Shown in pieces: positions 46,212-58,713 of a stretch of DNA of 64,000 nt. A program made the translations under genes and the position numbers. The stretch comes from Arachis hypogaea (lineage: Eukaryota; Streptophyta; Magnoliopsida; Fabales; Fabaceae). Below the pieces are notes generated by a model that did no database searches, was not told where the DNA came from, and saw nothing but the letters and a program-made list of their open reading frames with translations. Each line of letters starts with the position of its first letter. The stretch's first letter is position 1. Location of the stretch: contig NC_092038.1 of the NCBI RefSeq assembly GCF_003086295.3, positions 99,913,837-99,977,836 of the forward strand, in the 5' to 3' direction.

Positions 46212-47660
46212 AAAATTTTGTTATTTGGTGATACTAAATTTTATAATTTTCTTTCACACATGAGTTAATTAAATCGTTTCATTATTTTAACTTGGGGTCA
46301 AATCTAATTTTTTTATGGGGGTATATATATGCACACATTTACTGTCTAACATTTTTTAAGAATGATAGTATGGGCACTTGATCCCACAAAAATTCACATA
46401 GATGCATAATTAATTTTAATATATCTTTAAATTGTATCCCAAGTAAAGGTTGTTTCTTAAAAAAAGTGATAATACCATGAATGGTTAACTGATTTAGACC
46501 ACTTATCTGTAAATTCGAAAGTGGACAACAGTTGGATTCAATTATATTTATATGTGGTAGCAGGTAAAGCAAAATCTCTATCACACATATAGGAGAAAAT
46601 ATGCATACAATGATAAAAATGTCACCCGTCTACAACTATCAAAGGACATGATTAAAGCTGCCTTAATGTTTTAGTGAAAATGCAGGACTTTGTTCAAAGT
46701 CGGTTTCTTTGGGAAACGATTAAAGAAAGCCTGGACTATCCTGAGAGTTTAAATGATGGTTAAGGTAATAGTAGATAGGGTGGCTCATTTTGACACACAT
46801 CAAGAGCCTCACCATTTTAAATCAACGCTGATCAGATACGCTGCACTTAAATCTGAGGTATCAAGTTGACACATCATAAGATATTTCAAAGTGACTAAAG
46901 CTCAAAATGGTGAAGTAGGATTGAAATGAAGCATTTTTTTTCTGAAAGATTTCAATTAAATAAACGAGTTGAATGCAGTGAGTTGGCATAGTCTGAATTA
47001 GACAAAATGGCACACCTTCTTATAATATAACATGATAAATAAAGATGAATACTTCATCGTAAATCTGTCAAATTTAAGCAATTATCTGTATATTTATCCC
47101 CATCTTTGTTTACATGGGGTTCTGTTCAAACAAGACTGCTATTATCTTTTTTGAAAAAAGACTTTGTCCAAGCCAAAATTATGCAAACTAATGATGTGAA
47201 ACACAATTAGTGCATTGACCCAGTAAAACCATAAGGACCATCGAAAAAAATGCAATGTTGATATGTTCCCAGGATTTGCATTAATTCACTAACAAAGAGA
47301 AGGCAAAAATGCATTTTATCGGGAATATAGCAGCAGGCAATATTTAAATAAATATAAAAAAAACTCAACATAAAGTAGGACATTCCAACATAAGATAATG
47401 TAGCACCTTATGAATCATACCTGTTGAGGTATGTAGTCAAATAAGTTGTCATTTCTATTTGTGCAACTGTAAAAGAATAAAGAGGTGTGTGATCTCTATT
47501 TTTGTATTTAGATACTTTTAAGAGATAAATATAAATTGTGGATCATGATTAACAAGGCATACAATACAGTCGGGCTTTCAGTTACATGAGAAGACTTAAC
47601 ATTATAAAACATATTCCACTAAAAAATTATTTCTCATACCAAGTTATAAAACCAGTAATG
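45350..47660. other. Helitron non-coding interior with (TA)n tract
   Basis: AT-rich with no credible gene. It contains the TA microsatellite at 46145-46209. The short ORFs at 45530-45765 and 46339-46584 have no recognisable domain and AT-rich composition. Confidence 0.6.
46145..46209. repeat. (TA)n microsatellite
   Basis: About 32 uninterrupted TA units. Confidence 0.95.
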
Positions 47661-48325
47661 GTGAACCTTATCTAGCAAATGCCAATAATATCCAATGGTC
47701 ATTCAATTATGATGCAATAACATATAATACACAATGGGTATGACACATACATAGGCTAATGACACATAGAATGAAAAACAGGTCACCAATCTATTGAAAG
47801 AACTTGATTAAAGATTTCGTGATTGATTAACCAAATATAAGACTCATTGGAGAACTTATTCACAATCATAGGTTCTAAGGTGCTGCTTCCAATACACCCT
47901 TAGCAGTTTCTAATAGAAGGAGTTTAGGTGCCAAAAGAGTGCCCAAGAGAGAAGACTTATAGTTAAATACTTTAATTAGCTAATGTCCCTAATATCCAAT
48001 GGTCATTAAATTATGATGCAGTAACATGTAATGCAAAATGATTATCACACATGCATAGGGTAACGACACATATAGAGAATGATAAAAATCTCATCAATAT
48101 AAAGAACTTTTTTAAAGTTTTCTTGATGGATTAATTAAATGCAAGACTCATGGCACAAGTCATACACAAAATTAGGTACTACTCTGTTGCTTTCAATACA
48201 TCCTTAGCAGTTTCTAAAAGAAGTATATGAGGTACCCCAAATAGTGCACAAATGACAAAAAGTGTAGATAAATACTTTTACCCATTAATGTTACTAATAT
48301 CCAATGGTCATTAGATTTGCATGGA
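47660..48325. repeat. Tandem repeat of about 304 bp, two and a fraction copies
   Basis: TATCCAATGGTCATT recurs with anchors at 47691, 47995 and 48300 (spacing 304 and 305). The sequences between are diverged copies sharing TTATGATGCA.TAACAT.TAAT, CCTTAGCAGTTTCTAA.AGAAG and GACACATA. The array ends about 200 bp upstream of the F-box ORF. Confidence 0.75.
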
Positions 48326-48608
48326 TGATAAAGCAATTGGCCTGTGTTTATTAAGGTAATCACAAAGCAATGTCTATTCATGCATAGAGTCAATATAATC
48401 TTATTTAAATATTTAATATAAATATCTTATTTTGCAGTTTGTTGTCTTACCCATTGCATGACACCTTCTAGATGTCAATATAAGCTATTGATATTCTCAT
48501 TCAAAACATATATATGTCATGAGTTGTGAGAAAGGTTACAAGAACCATAATTTCTACTCAAAAACACTAAGAGCCATTAGCGGCTCCGTAATAAACTGTA
48601 TATCTAGA

Positions 48609-49751
48609 ATGAGTGACACTCCACCCAATATGAAAAAACTTCCACACCTTAGTGAGGATCTTATCTGGAAGATCATGGTGAAGGCAGATCCTAAGACAGT
48701 TGGACAGTGCAGAACGCTAAGCAAGGGTTGGAATTTCAGGCTGTGTACTAATTTGTTCGTGAAGGCAAACTATAAGGAAAACAAAGATCGAAGCAAGAGT
48801 GTGATCGTAGGCATTGGCTATCCCCCAGGTGATTACAACTCGATTTGGTTCGTTCGAGCGTATCTTCATTCGGGTCGCCAGGTTCAGTTCAATGTCCCAA
48901 TGGATGCTAACCAATATGGCTTCTATTCAGTCATTGGGTCTGAGAACGGAATCATATGCATAAAGATCTCATTGGGTGGCCTTAATTCTCGGCTTCTTAT
49001 ATGGAATCCATTATCGGATAAGAGGCGGTACGTAACCGATGAAGCAAGCAAGCATTCCGCTCCTGCCGTTTCTCTATATGCGTTTGGTTTTTTGGAGGAT
49101 GAAATCGAGTACCGTATTGTGCATGTCTACAAGCGTGCATTTAGACAAAGAAATATGTCATGGTCTCTTTACACTTCATTTGAACGAGAATGGACTCATT
49201 CCGGTATGTTTAAGAGTGATGTCCAGAAACTTAGGCCCAAATATATAGTGCACAATGGGATAGTCTATTGGATTAGGTGGCAGGGAGCTAATTTCTTTGA
49301 GCCAGCATCCATAGTCACGTTCAACCTCCGCATCCAGATGTTCCATGAGGCAAAGATCCCCCCAGACGTGCCATCTGATTACAACTCACTAACTTACTTC
49401 AACGATGGTGTCGGGTATATTTCATACCGTAATCTTGCATTCAGCAGGCAAGTCCTGGTCTGGCAAATGAAAAGAAATGGTGATCACAGCATCCATTGGG
49501 AGAGGATGATTAGAGTTTCTGGTCTTGGAATCCCATACACTCCTTCATTGTTCTTAGGCAATGACATAATAACAGTCATGGAGTGCAGAGACGGGTCAGA
49601 AAGTGCAAATGATGCCGTGCGAACAGACTTCCTGATTTCGAGGCTAAAATATATGGAATCAAGAAGGGAGCATTTGGTTCAACGCACATGGCAGGAACAT
49701 GTTAACGTGAAGACAATTACAATGCATTCAGATGGGCTATACATGGTTTAG
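48609..49751 (+). CDS. F-box protein (F-box-associated domain type), intronless
   Basis: An uninterrupted ORF; the ATG at 48609 (MSDTPPNMKKLPHLSEDL) gives 380 residues, and an upstream in-frame ATG at 48519 would add 30 residues of unremarkable sequence. Residues about 11-50 form an F-box (LPHLSEDLIWKIMVKADPKT, QCRTLSKGWN), which binds SKP1 in SCF ubiquitin ligases. The rest resembles the F-box-associated repeat region of plant F-box proteins (LLIWNPLSDKRRYV; YRIVHVYKR; VHNGIVYWI; HWERMIRVSGLG), which would select the substrate. It lies between the RPA-like gene and RepHel in the same orientation. It is probably captured by the Helitron, or a long-standing passenger. Absence of stops across 380 codons suggests a recent origin or selection. 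Substrate unknown. Confidence 0.82.
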   Translation: MSDTPPNMKKLPHLSEDLIWKIMVKADPKTVGQCRTLSKGWNFRLCTNLFVKANYKENKDRSKSVIVGIGYPPGDYNSIWFVRAYLHSGRQVQFNVPMDANQYGFYSVIGSENGIICIKISLGGLNSRLLIWNPLSDKRRYVTDEASKHSAPAVSLYAFGFLEDEIEYRIVHVYKRAFRQRNMSWSLYTSFEREWTHSGMFKSDVQKLRPKYIVHNGIVYWIRWQGANFFEPASIVTFNLRIQMFHEAKIPPDVPSDYNSLTYFNDGVGYISYRNLAFSRQVLVWQMKRNGDHSIHWERMIRVSGLGIPYTPSLFLGNDIITVMECRDGSESANDAVRTDFLISRLKYMESRREHLVQRTWQEHVNVKTITMHSDGLYMV

Positions 49752-50790
49752 AGTTCTATGATCAATTTAGATGATCTTCCTGAGTTTTAAATGCAATTTA
49801 TTTTGTTTAGTTTGCTTATTTAGACAATAGGGTAGAATATATGTAATTAGATCCCTTGTGTTTCAATATAACCATCTATTGGGTTCGTTTTGATTTTGAA
49901 AGAGTTATCAATGTTAGTTTGTTAATCAATGTTATGCACTCTTCTAAATTTTGTAACAACTTAAAGGTTTAGGGTTTACAGGTTTCTTTATCATTTTATT
50001 TTTGATATTAAAGTAGTAGTATTGGTTGTAGCAGGTAATATATATGGTTAACTTCCTATATATATCTATTTGTATATACTTAATTTTTACATATTTATCT
50101 GTAAATTTATTAAGAAACGCCACCTTAATTTAATATCCCTAATACTAAGTTGACAATGGTTATCTATTATCAATAATAAATACATTACCTAGATCTAACT
50201 AAACAGAATTGATTGATTACACTAATATCATTTTAACATAAAAAGTATATTCGGCTCATAAACAAGTTATCATATACTGGACTTTATAAATTTTGTATAT
50301 GACATATTCACACCCAAGGCTAAGAACGACTTTAAACTATGGTTTATAGACATGTACAATAACTAAGCCTTATAAGTACGATACCTGGGTTTTATAGAAA
50401 GAAATAATTGGCTGTGGATGATTTGAAAAACAGATAATATATTATGGATCATCTTTAAAAAGAAAGTTAGGATGCCTTGTGGAGGTGTGTTTAGTAATAG
50501 GTTGCTAAAATTAGTCTGATTTAATGACTATAAAAAAGATGCTACATAATTCATAATATATACCAATGATAGCTAATAATAGGGTAGTAAAAAATGATTT
50601 ATAATTATATATCATATGAATTTAGTCTTACAGCATGGTATTTAACCGGTTTATATCAATAAAGGTTTAATATCATGATAGATGTGGAATAAAGTAGTAA
50701 CAATGAGGCCAATCAATGAACAATATAGTATTTTAAATTTTCACATAGGTTTGTAAGACCAACTTAACCGTATTAAAATTACCTGGCACA
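49752..50790. other. Helitron non-coding interior downstream of F-box gene
   Basis: Probably includes the F-box 3' UTR. AT-rich, and no other feature is seen. Confidence 0.55.
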
Positions 50791-52431
50791 CCCATAGTTA
50801 TCATTTATAGTGTATTATAAGATTTGTGGCAGTGTACCCAACTGGATCAAAATATCATAATTAGGGAGCACCCAAAATACATGTTATATTCAGTAAAATA
50901 GAAGACATGATTATTCAACAAATACTAAGCTAAAGTTATAAATCAGTCGTGCTTAAATTAAAAAAAAACTTATGGAACCCACACAAACATTCAATTCAAA
51001 TGCCAACATAGTTGAAAGATTTTGTTCAAAGTGATAGTTTTCATACTAGATAATATCAAATAAGACTAGATAAGAGCAAAATATTATTCTACTACATTAA
51101 TCAGGAGCCATGAGTTGCAACACTACTAAACGCAAAGAAATTCCACAATAGATAAGCTGCACATACTGTGAAAATTCATGAACAATTAGGAAATAGCTTC
51201 CAACCAAGCACAGAATCCATGCTAATGCTAAAATATACAAATCATACAAAGAGTATATGAATCTGTATAACAGTAAAAACTTACAGTAACCTATTTTACT
51301 TCATCAACCGAAAAAATTGTTCTATAGCACAAGTTTTCTGTCATAAAAGTAGGTGGGATCTGTGAATGGGTGAGTATCTTGAATAAAATTAGTACCCACT
51401 TTTATGTACTCATTTAAGAATCCATCTATCATCTACTCTAGAGAGGTCAATCCCTTCAATTCATGAATCAATATATGATTCAGATTCACAGATTCAGTGA
51501 ATGTTATCCTGTATTCATTTTGTACCAACTTTAAAGATGATATTTATTGAAGTCAAACATTTATACTAAGATGATATATATAAGTCAAACATTTATACTA
51601 AGGTTCACAACAACCCAAGATTAGATAATTGTAAGAAATATTTTAAATATAACAGTGTAGCAAATAAGTTATTTTTTTAAGTGTTTTTACTCCTCCCTTA
51701 TATAAATTAATTCTATCCTCCCTTAACAGAAACCCGGGAATATTTAACCGACACCTTGGAAAAAGAGAAAAAAATTGGCAGGACTGAAGTAATTAATCTC
51801 CAACACTTTGAAGCATCCATTGAAAGTTGAAACTTTTACTAAGTTTTCTAGATTCATAAAGTCATAGCACTAACCTGAAGGATGGTATCAGTTCCATATT
51901 CTTTTCTCCACCTTAACATGTCTTCCCACATTTGAATAGTCTTCTCAATGTCAAAGTCCTTTGCTTTCACAAACCTACCACAGCCATAGTTAGCAATTTT
52001 TACATTCAGCTTGATCCACTGTTCCATAGTTAGCAGTTGTAGTTTATTACAAGATTTGATTGAGTATACCCAATTGGATCAAAACATGATAATCAAGGAG
52101 CACCTAAATACATGTGAATATATGTATAATAACAGACAAATGATGAACTAAGTTAAAGTTATAAACCAATTAAGCTTAAATTCAAGTATATATATTCTTA
52201 TGGAACCCGCAGAAATAACCAATTCAAATGCCATCACGGTTGGGAGATTGTATTCGAAGTTATAGTTATCATACTAGCTAATATCAAAGAAGACTAGATA
52301 AGAAAAAAATGTAATCCTTAACACAGACATAGTTACTTTCGATGTGTTTGTATGCTTAAATGGTCTTATTCATTAATTAGGAATTATATCTAATAGCAAA
52401 CTACCATGAAGTTTCCAGTTAGAAATATATG
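50791..52431. repeat. 1.64-kb direct repeat, copy 1 (upstream of RepHel)
   Basis: Matches 58714-60357 almost base for base, with scattered single-base differences and small A-run indels. Within the unit, an older and more diverged duplication is visible: the start (50791-51085) resembles the end (52020-52320), sharing TATGGAACCC.CA.AAA and AAGACTAGATAAGA. Confidence 0.92.
51875..51974 (-). pseudogene. Captured SEC14-like exon (CRAL-TRIO N-terminal), copy 1
   Basis: On the minus strand a 100-bp exon between a TAG acceptor and a GTTAGTG donor encodes [20 protein letters not shown] and then [13 protein letters not shown]. This is the hallmark N-terminal helix of plant SEC14-like phosphatidylinositol/phosphatidylcholine transfer proteins (SFH type). 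No neighbouring SEC14 exons are recognised, so it is a gene fragment. The second residue is Val where the other copy has Leu. Confidence 0.8.
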
Positions 52432-52854
52432 CTTAAATGGTCAATCTTACCGCATTAGCATATGTCTATATGTAAATCTCGCAGCCCTTGGAGATATTAA
52501 CTCTGTGCCCTTTAACTCTACCCAAGTTGCCAGCTTCAACGACTCCGCTCAATATGTCCGATCTGCATTTGCCTACATTAATATGCGAAACTATAAGGCC
52601 TGCGCCTTAATCTTTGTTTGCAGAATAAAACTTCAAAACCATGAAAACTACTAAATTCATATATGAGGTTTAAAAGTTACAACCAGAGAATTTAAACCCC
52701 CTAAATACTAAATAGATATAGAATACATGACACTTAAGCATTGATGTATGGTCCTAAACTCAATATCAACCAAGATTAGTTTATTATATGTGTTAGATAT
52801 TTTTGTCATATCTGTTTATAAATAATGAAGAACTGCTTTTTGCCCCATTGTAAA
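52432..52854. other. Region between repeat copy 1 and RepHel; possible captured exon
   Basis: 52470-52640 is GC-richer than its surroundings and open in more than one frame on either strand. I cannot identify a protein. The remainder is the presumptive RepHel promoter and leader; no motif stands out. Confidence 0.35.
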
Positions 52855-55800
52855 ATGGATGCAGAGCAGTCAAGGACTCGCAAAATAGGAATCACTGTCA
52901 TACATCGACAAGAAAATAACAAAGGTACGATATTAAATGGCTATGAATTTCACTATCCAAAAATTGAATAGTTTACAAGTTCACTTAACTACAAAATTTA
53001 AGCCATTCTTAGCAATATACATCAGAATTGGGGAAAGATATTTAATAATATATATTAAATTTTGTCAAAGTCGTTCTAATAATGAAATGATCTTCCAATG
53101 CATGACACAGGTGGAAGGACTTCAACAAGGGATGCTAGAGTTGCCAGTTGTAAGGAACAGGCAAGCAAGGGTATGTTGAGAGATATTCAAAGGATCAATT
53201 TATTATTAAAATTGCAAATTATATTTATGCATGTAATTAATGGATTTTTCCATTCATGTTAATATTGAAATTTTAGAGTATTTGCACATGGGAGATGCAA
53301 TGTATATATGCGAACACTGCTATGCCTTTTTTTGGTACGATGAAAGGATAAACAAAAGTTATAACACAGACCAACCAAAATTTACGATGTGTTGTAAAGG
53401 AGGTCAAGTCCAACTGCCACACCTACCAGAAGCACCAAAAGTTTTGTATGAGTTGTTGTTCAATAATAACCCCAAGAGCAAGCATTTTCGTGATAACATC
53501 AGGTCATATAATAGCATGTTTCAATTCACTTCAATGGGTGCCAAAATAGACCGCGGTATAAATACTTCTAGAGGTCCACCTACATTCATTCTTTGTGGCG
53601 AAAACTACCATCTAATAGGTAGCCTAATTCCACCAGAAGGGAATAATGCGAAATTCGCCCAATTATACATAGTTGATTCACAAAATGAGGTGCACAACTG
53701 GATGTCAGCTATCAGGCAAGTATCTATAACCTTTTTATTTTACTTAAAATATTTTCAAAGGTTTAGATCAAACTAATTAACCTTATATAATTGAGCGTTG
53801 TTTAAAAAACTTGACATTATTTAAAACATGCAGGGGTGAAGATAACAAAAACATAGATGAAGACATTGTAAGAGATCTTAAGAAGATGCTAGATGAAAAG
53901 AATGTGTTGGTGAAGGCATTCCGCATGGTTAGGGATTCAATGGGCAAAGAATCAAATTCAACAATTAAACTTAGACTATTGGGAAAAAGGGGAAAGGATG
54001 GTAGAAGATATAACTTACCATCAACAGATGAGGTTACTGCATTGATTGTCGGTGATTTTGACATTGACAAGACAGACAGAGACATTGTTGTGGAGACACA
54101 GAGCGGAAGATTACAAAGGATTAATCAACTCAATCCAGCATATCTGGGATTACAATATCCCCTGCTATTTCCTTATGGCGAGGATGGATACAAGGAAGAT
54201 ATACCGCTAAACAAAAGACACCATAACCGTGGTAAAGGACGACAGGAGGTGTCGATGAGAGAATTTTTTGCTTTTCGTATACAAGAAAGACTAGCCGACG
54301 GATCTCCACTGTTATACTCAAGAAGACTCTTTCAACAGTTTTTGGTTGATGGGTACTCCATGATTGAGTCATCAAGGCTAAACTACATACGCAGTGACCA
54401 AGAGAAATTAAGGTGTGAGATGTACAAGGGAGTAAAGGAAGCAGTACTGAATGGAGAAACAACGCCGTCATCATGTGGCAAGCGTATAATATTGCCTTCA
54501 TCATTCACAGGTGGACCAAGATACATGATACAAAACTATCAGGATGCAATGGCAATATGTAAGGTTGTTGGTTATCCAGACCTCTTCATAACCTTCACGT
54601 GCAATCCGAAGTGGCCTGAGGTTGAAGACTTTTTGAACAATAGAAAGCTGAATCCACAAGATCGACCCGACATTGTTTGTAGGGTTTTCAAGGCAAAATT
54701 AGATACACTAATTAAAGATGTCCGAGCAAACAAAGTTTTTGGTAGAGTTGCTGCAGGTATGTCCAATCAAAACCAATTATGTCATGGTTCAAGTTTCCAA
54801 TAGCAATAGCTGTAATGTTTTATGTATGATAGTCTATTTGTCATGGATTTGAATTTTTCATTATGAATCTTGCAGTGGTATACACAATCGAATTCCAGAA
54901 ACGTGGGTTACCACATGCACACATTCTACTATTCTTACACAAGGATGACAAATTTCCCACTGCCGAAGATATTGATAAGATTATATCAGCTGAGATACCC
55001 GATAAAAAGATAGACCCGGAATACTTTGATGCAGTCGAAAAGCACATGATGCACGGTCCATGTGGAGTGGCAAGGAAAGATTCACCATGTATGGAAAATT
55101 CTAAATGCATTCGACACTTCCCTAAGAGGTTTGTTGAGAGTACTACTATCGACGATGATGGGTACCCGGTATACCGACGAAGAGAAGATGGAAAGACTAT
55201 CAACAAATCAGGAGTCGATCTTGACAATCGTTATGTTGTACCACACAATAGGTTTCTACTCATGAGATATGGTGCCCATATTAATGTTGAGTGGTGTAAC
55301 CAGTCAAGATCTATTAAGTATTTGTTCAAATATGTGAACAAAGGTCATGACCGTGTAACGGCTTCATTTTATAAAAGTGCTGCAGACAAAGAAAACATGG
55401 ATGACTATGATGAAGTCAGTATGTACTATGATTGCAGGTATATTTCTCCGTGTGAAGCTGCTTGGAGGATCTTTGGTTACAACATACACTACAGGGATCC
55501 CTTGGTTGTTCGTCTAGGATTTCACTTACCCGATGAACAAAACTTGATCTTTAAAGATAATGAAAAGCTCGATGATGTGATCCGAGAAGCATCTGTCAAG
55601 GAGTCTATGTTTCTCGGTTGGTTTCAAGCCAACAAGATCTACTCAGAAGCAAGGTCGCTCACTTATGCAGAATTTCCTACACATTTTGTGTGGAAGGCAA
55701 AGGAAAGGGTGTGGTTGCCTCGGAAGAGCCATGCTGTAATTGGAAGAATCTTCTTTGTGCCTCCTGGATCTGGTGAGAGATATTACCTAAGGCTACTACT

Positions 55801-58160
55801 CAATTACGTTAGGGGACCAACTTGCTATGAAGACATTCGAACTATAGACGGTGTTGTATACTCATCATTCAAAGATGCATGTTATGCACGTGGTCTTTTA
55901 GATGATGATAAGGAATATGTTGAAGCAATAGTGGAAGCAAGTTATTGGGGCTCAGGTACATACTTAAGGAATCTTTTTGCTACATTGTTATTTTCCAATT
56001 CAATGGACAGACCCGAACATGTATGGGAAGAAACATGGACTTTATTATGTGATGACATACTTCATAGACAGAGGAGACTACTCGATAATCAAGGTATATA
56101 TAAACTTTGTGGCATTATAAGAATAGTGTGATTAATTATGACATAAGAATTAACAGCTACATATTTATTGGTAGAATTTTTAAAATACAAGTGTATATCA
56201 ATTTATGTACAACTAGCTATGGCTTGCTTAAACATATAACTTCATAATTAATAATAAATAGTATGAATAAAGAGGATATGAAAATAAGATTTAATAGACA
56301 TGGTATTAGATTTATTAGTGATTTGGACTCATTTTATTAGATTCACTTTATTAAAGAAAATAAAATTTCAAAAAATTTGACCAATTGTTGGAAGCAAGGT
56401 TTTGCAAGTGTTTACGATTTGAGTTAACAATTTTTTCTTAATCATATACATGATTTGACATATATGTTGCTATTATGTACACAGAGTTAATCCTCACAGA
56501 AGACGAGATCAAAGATTTGACCCTAATGGAGATTGAGAATATACTTAACAAATACAACAAGAGTCTGAAAGATTTTCCACCAATGCCAATGCCAGATACA
56601 AACCAATGTAACAATTTATTGTATCCCAATGGCATGAATAGGTTAATTTGCGATGAACTCAGATACGATCGGCAAAAACTAGCTACAGAGCATGTAACCT
56701 ACTTAGGACTATTAACTGATGAACAAAAAGAAGTATATAACAAAGTCATCACTACAGTTCAAACCGACAAAGGTGGAGTATTTTTCCTTTATGGGTACGG
56801 TGGGACAGGAAAAACATTTGTTTGGAAGACACTAGCTTCTGCATTGAGGTCTAGATCACATATTGTTCTAACAGTTGCATTTAGCGGGATAGCATCACTT
56901 TTGTTGCCTGAAGGCAGGACAGCTCACTCACGTTTCGCAATACCGCTTAACATAGATGAATTCTCAACATGCAATATTAAGCAAGGGAGTGCACTAGCTG
57001 AGCTTTTGATTAAGACAAAGTTGATAATTTGGGATGAGGCACCTATGGTAAATAGATTCTGTATTGAAGCTCTTGATAGGACCATGCGTGACATATTAAG
57101 GTTCAATAACAAAGATAGCTTGGAGCAGCCATTTGGAGGCAAGACAATTATTTTTGGGGGAGATTTTTGCCAAATACTTCCAGTCATCCCGAAAGGGTCT
57201 AGGCAAGAAATAGTCAATGCCACTATCAACTCATCATACTTGTGGGATGACTGCAAGCTTTTGACACTTTCAAAGAACATGCGCTTAAAATCAAGTGATT
57301 TAAATTCAAGGTCATCTGAGTTGAAAGAATTTGCTGATTGGATACTCAGTATTGGTGATGGCAGCCAAGGGTCACGATCGAATACAGGTGAAAAGGTTGT
57401 CATTCCCGATGACATATTGGTTTCCGATTGGGTAGACCCAATTGAAGCAATATGTAGAGTAACTTATCCTGAAAGCTTTTCAGGAAGAAATATTGACCAA
57501 CAGATTGAAGATCGAGCTATCCTTGCACCAACACTACAGTTAGTTGATGAGATCAACAACTACATGATGAGTTTAAATCCGGCTGAAGCGCAAACATATT
57601 TTAGCTCTGATAAGGCATGTCCCACAAAGCCTAATAATGATTTATTGGCTTCAATACACACTCCTGAACTCCTAAACACAATCAAGTGCTCAGGTGTCTC
57701 TAACCATGAGTTAACACTAAAAGTTGGAACACCAATTATGCTGTTAAGAAACATTGACCACTCCGCAAGATTGTGCAATGGAACACGATTGGTTGTTACT
57801 AAACTTGGAAAACACATAATTGAAGCACGAACGTGTGCGGGAAAGAATAAGGGGCAGAAAGTGTTTATACCAAGGATGACACTAAGTCCTTCTGACCATC
57901 GAATACCATTCAAATTCCAACGGAGACAATTTCCTATTATGGTTTCATACGCGATGACTATAAACAAGAGCCAAGGTCAGTCATTATCAAAGGTTGGGTT
58001 AATATTGAAGAAACCCGTATTCACACATGGCCAGCTCTATGTTGCTATCTCCAGGGTGACAAATAAGGAAGGACTCAAGATTTTGTTGTGTCATGATGAT
58101 GATCAAAAGAAAGAAACAGAGAATGTCGTTTTCAAAGAAGTATTCAGAAACATATGTTGA
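52855..58160 (+). CDS. Helitron RepHel: HUH rolling-circle nuclease fused to PIF1-like helicase
   Basis: Six exons, 52855-52924, 53111-53170, 53277-53715, 53834-54756, 54876-56093 and 56485-58160, total 4386 nt, an exact 1461 codons plus TGA with consistent phases. Residues 1-190 are N-terminal with CEHC- and CCKGG-type Cys pairs. The Helitron Rep domain starts near 329 (SMREFFAFRIQERL) with FITFTCNPKWPEV and the HUH motif GLPHAHILL (His511, His513). Two candidate catalytic tyrosines lie in KYLFKYVNKG (Tyr646, Tyr650). The helicase domain has Walker A GYGGTGKT (1007-1014), Walker B IIWDEAP (Asp1087-Glu1088), AMTINKSQGQSL and GQLYVAISRV. It should nick Helitron ends, unwind and rejoin by rolling-circle transposition. 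Exon 3 ends before GCAAGT, a GC-AG intron. No stop or frameshift is present. The first two small exons are less certain. Confidence 0.9.
53716..53833 (+). other. GC-AG intron in RepHel
   Basis: The 118-bp intron starts GCAAGT after ...ATCAG and ends ATGCAG. Using GC as donor restores the conserved reading (Arg codon split AG|G, then GEDNKNIDED). The GT donor six bases downstream leads to an early stop. Confidence 0.75.
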
Positions 58161-58713
58161 ACATTACAAGTATTCCAGGAAAAGATCCAGCAGTCATCGG
58201 TTACACAAACGAGGTACTTGCTCCTACCAACTAAGTTGTTGTTTCATGTTACAATTTTCTTAAAAAGCGATTTTAGGTGTAGAGAACTAAATCAGTATAC
58301 AATCAGTGCCTTTGGCAGGATTTAACCAAAGTAAAACTATTCTGAATTGTATGTTTTGCATTATAGGAACTATATTACCTTTATTGTCCAGGTAGAAGGT
58401 TTATTGGGGTGATATGCAATCTGATGTCCTCATTATAGCCCTACCCTGAAGTCAAACAAATGAGTAGTGTTACAAATAATGCCCATCGAGACCCTGTATA
58501 ACTCTCAGTTAGCTACCGACACAATTTCAGTATAACAAACTAATGACAGTTGGATCTGTGCTTAATAATTTATATACCTCTATAGAACAAATTTAATTTC
58601 ATTGTACCATCCCTTTGATTAGGAAAATAATTAGACTTGATGTCCAAATACATACCACGGAAATCCTTGAATATTTAGGAAATAGCTTCCAATTAAATAG
58701 CTTGATCCACCTT
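58161..58713. other. RepHel 3' UTR and spacer
   Basis: No ORF. The last 50 bp (TTAGGAAATAGCTTCCAA, CTTGATCCAC) resemble words inside the direct repeat. Confidence 0.5.

Noticed and set aside
52406..52654. 82-residue ORF upstream of RepHel
   Set aside because: It starts inside the direct repeat, has no recognisable domain and is open in other frames too. Kept only as a possible captured exon block.
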